Source: Bacteroidales bacterium (GTDB lineage: Bacteria; Bacteroidota; Bacteroidia; Bacteroidales; WCHB1-69). Taken from it: a stretch of DNA of 6,451 bases. The notes under the pieces are model-generated. The model worked only from the letters and a program-made list of their open reading frames with translations, searched no databases and was not told where the DNA came from. The stretch covers positions 1 to 6,451 of the forward strand of contig JAISDH010000409.1 in NCBI GenBank assembly GCA_031264975.1, written 5' to 3'. Both the position numbers and the translations under genes were made by a program. Positions 6,372 to 6,451 of the stretch are shown in pieces; the first letter of the stretch is position 1, and every line of letters starts with the position of its first letter.

Positions 6372-6451
6372 GGAACATTTTATGTGCAACAAGAGGATTT
6401 GATTTATATAAATACAAAATAAAAGAATGCCATTTCCGTTAATAGAATTAC
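6372..6451 (+). CDS. Possible start of a further gene, cut by the window edge
   Basis: After the flippase stop, 55 bases of AT-rich DNA carry no T-tract hairpin, so transcription probably continues. An ATG at 6427 is the first after an in-frame TAA (6409-6411) and opens a frame reading MPFPLIEL to the window end. Eight codons are too few for recognition, and the start could be chance. If real, another glycan-assembly enzyme would be the natural expectation from context only. Confidence 0.25.

Overview
The window looks like a chromosomal segment of an AT-rich member of the Bacteroidota, most likely a Bacteroidales. Four things point there: the overall style of the DNA polymerase I, the absence of Shine-Dalgarno sequences in front of any gene, a TAnnTTTG-type promoter element in front of the leftmost gene, and an edge gene starting MRYFNIAGPC, a start typical of a multi-copy ATPase family in these bacteria. 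The phylum is inferred from recognition, not from a search.

Layout. At the left edge is the N-terminus of a leftward ATPase gene (1-113, minus) with its promoter. It is followed by an 824-base divergent intergenic region (114-937) with no convincing gene but much short repeat structure. This comprises a heptanucleotide tandem array (175-216), three GC-rich palindromes, two of them followed by the same 10-base tag (258-351), a pair of mutually inverted hairpins (456-501), a degenerate inverted copy of the first palindrome (783-802), and a second heptanucleotide array in the opposite sense (814-848). Because the flanking genes point away from each other, these hairpins cannot be terminators of either one. 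They look like dispersed REP-like elements.

Three rightward genes follow in a tight row. They are polA (938-3823), a family 4-type glycosyltransferase (3830-5029, 6 bases after polA), and a multi-pass membrane flippase of the polysaccharide-export type (5022-6371, overlapping the glycosyltransferase by 8 bases). A possible new gene starts at 6427 and runs off the window.

Function. PolA is a complete three-domain enzyme: 5' nuclease, proofreading exonuclease and polymerase, with all catalytic residues present. Its unusual feature is a Glu/Gln/Lys-only linker between the 5' nuclease and the Klenow part. The glycosyltransferase and flippase would act in assembly and export of a lipid-linked surface glycan. 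Their spacing suggests they are co-transcribed with polA, an odd pairing of housekeeping and surface-polysaccharide genes.

Nothing here amounts to a clear new biological system. The best leads are the organised repeat block and the low-complexity, slippage-prone linker in polA.
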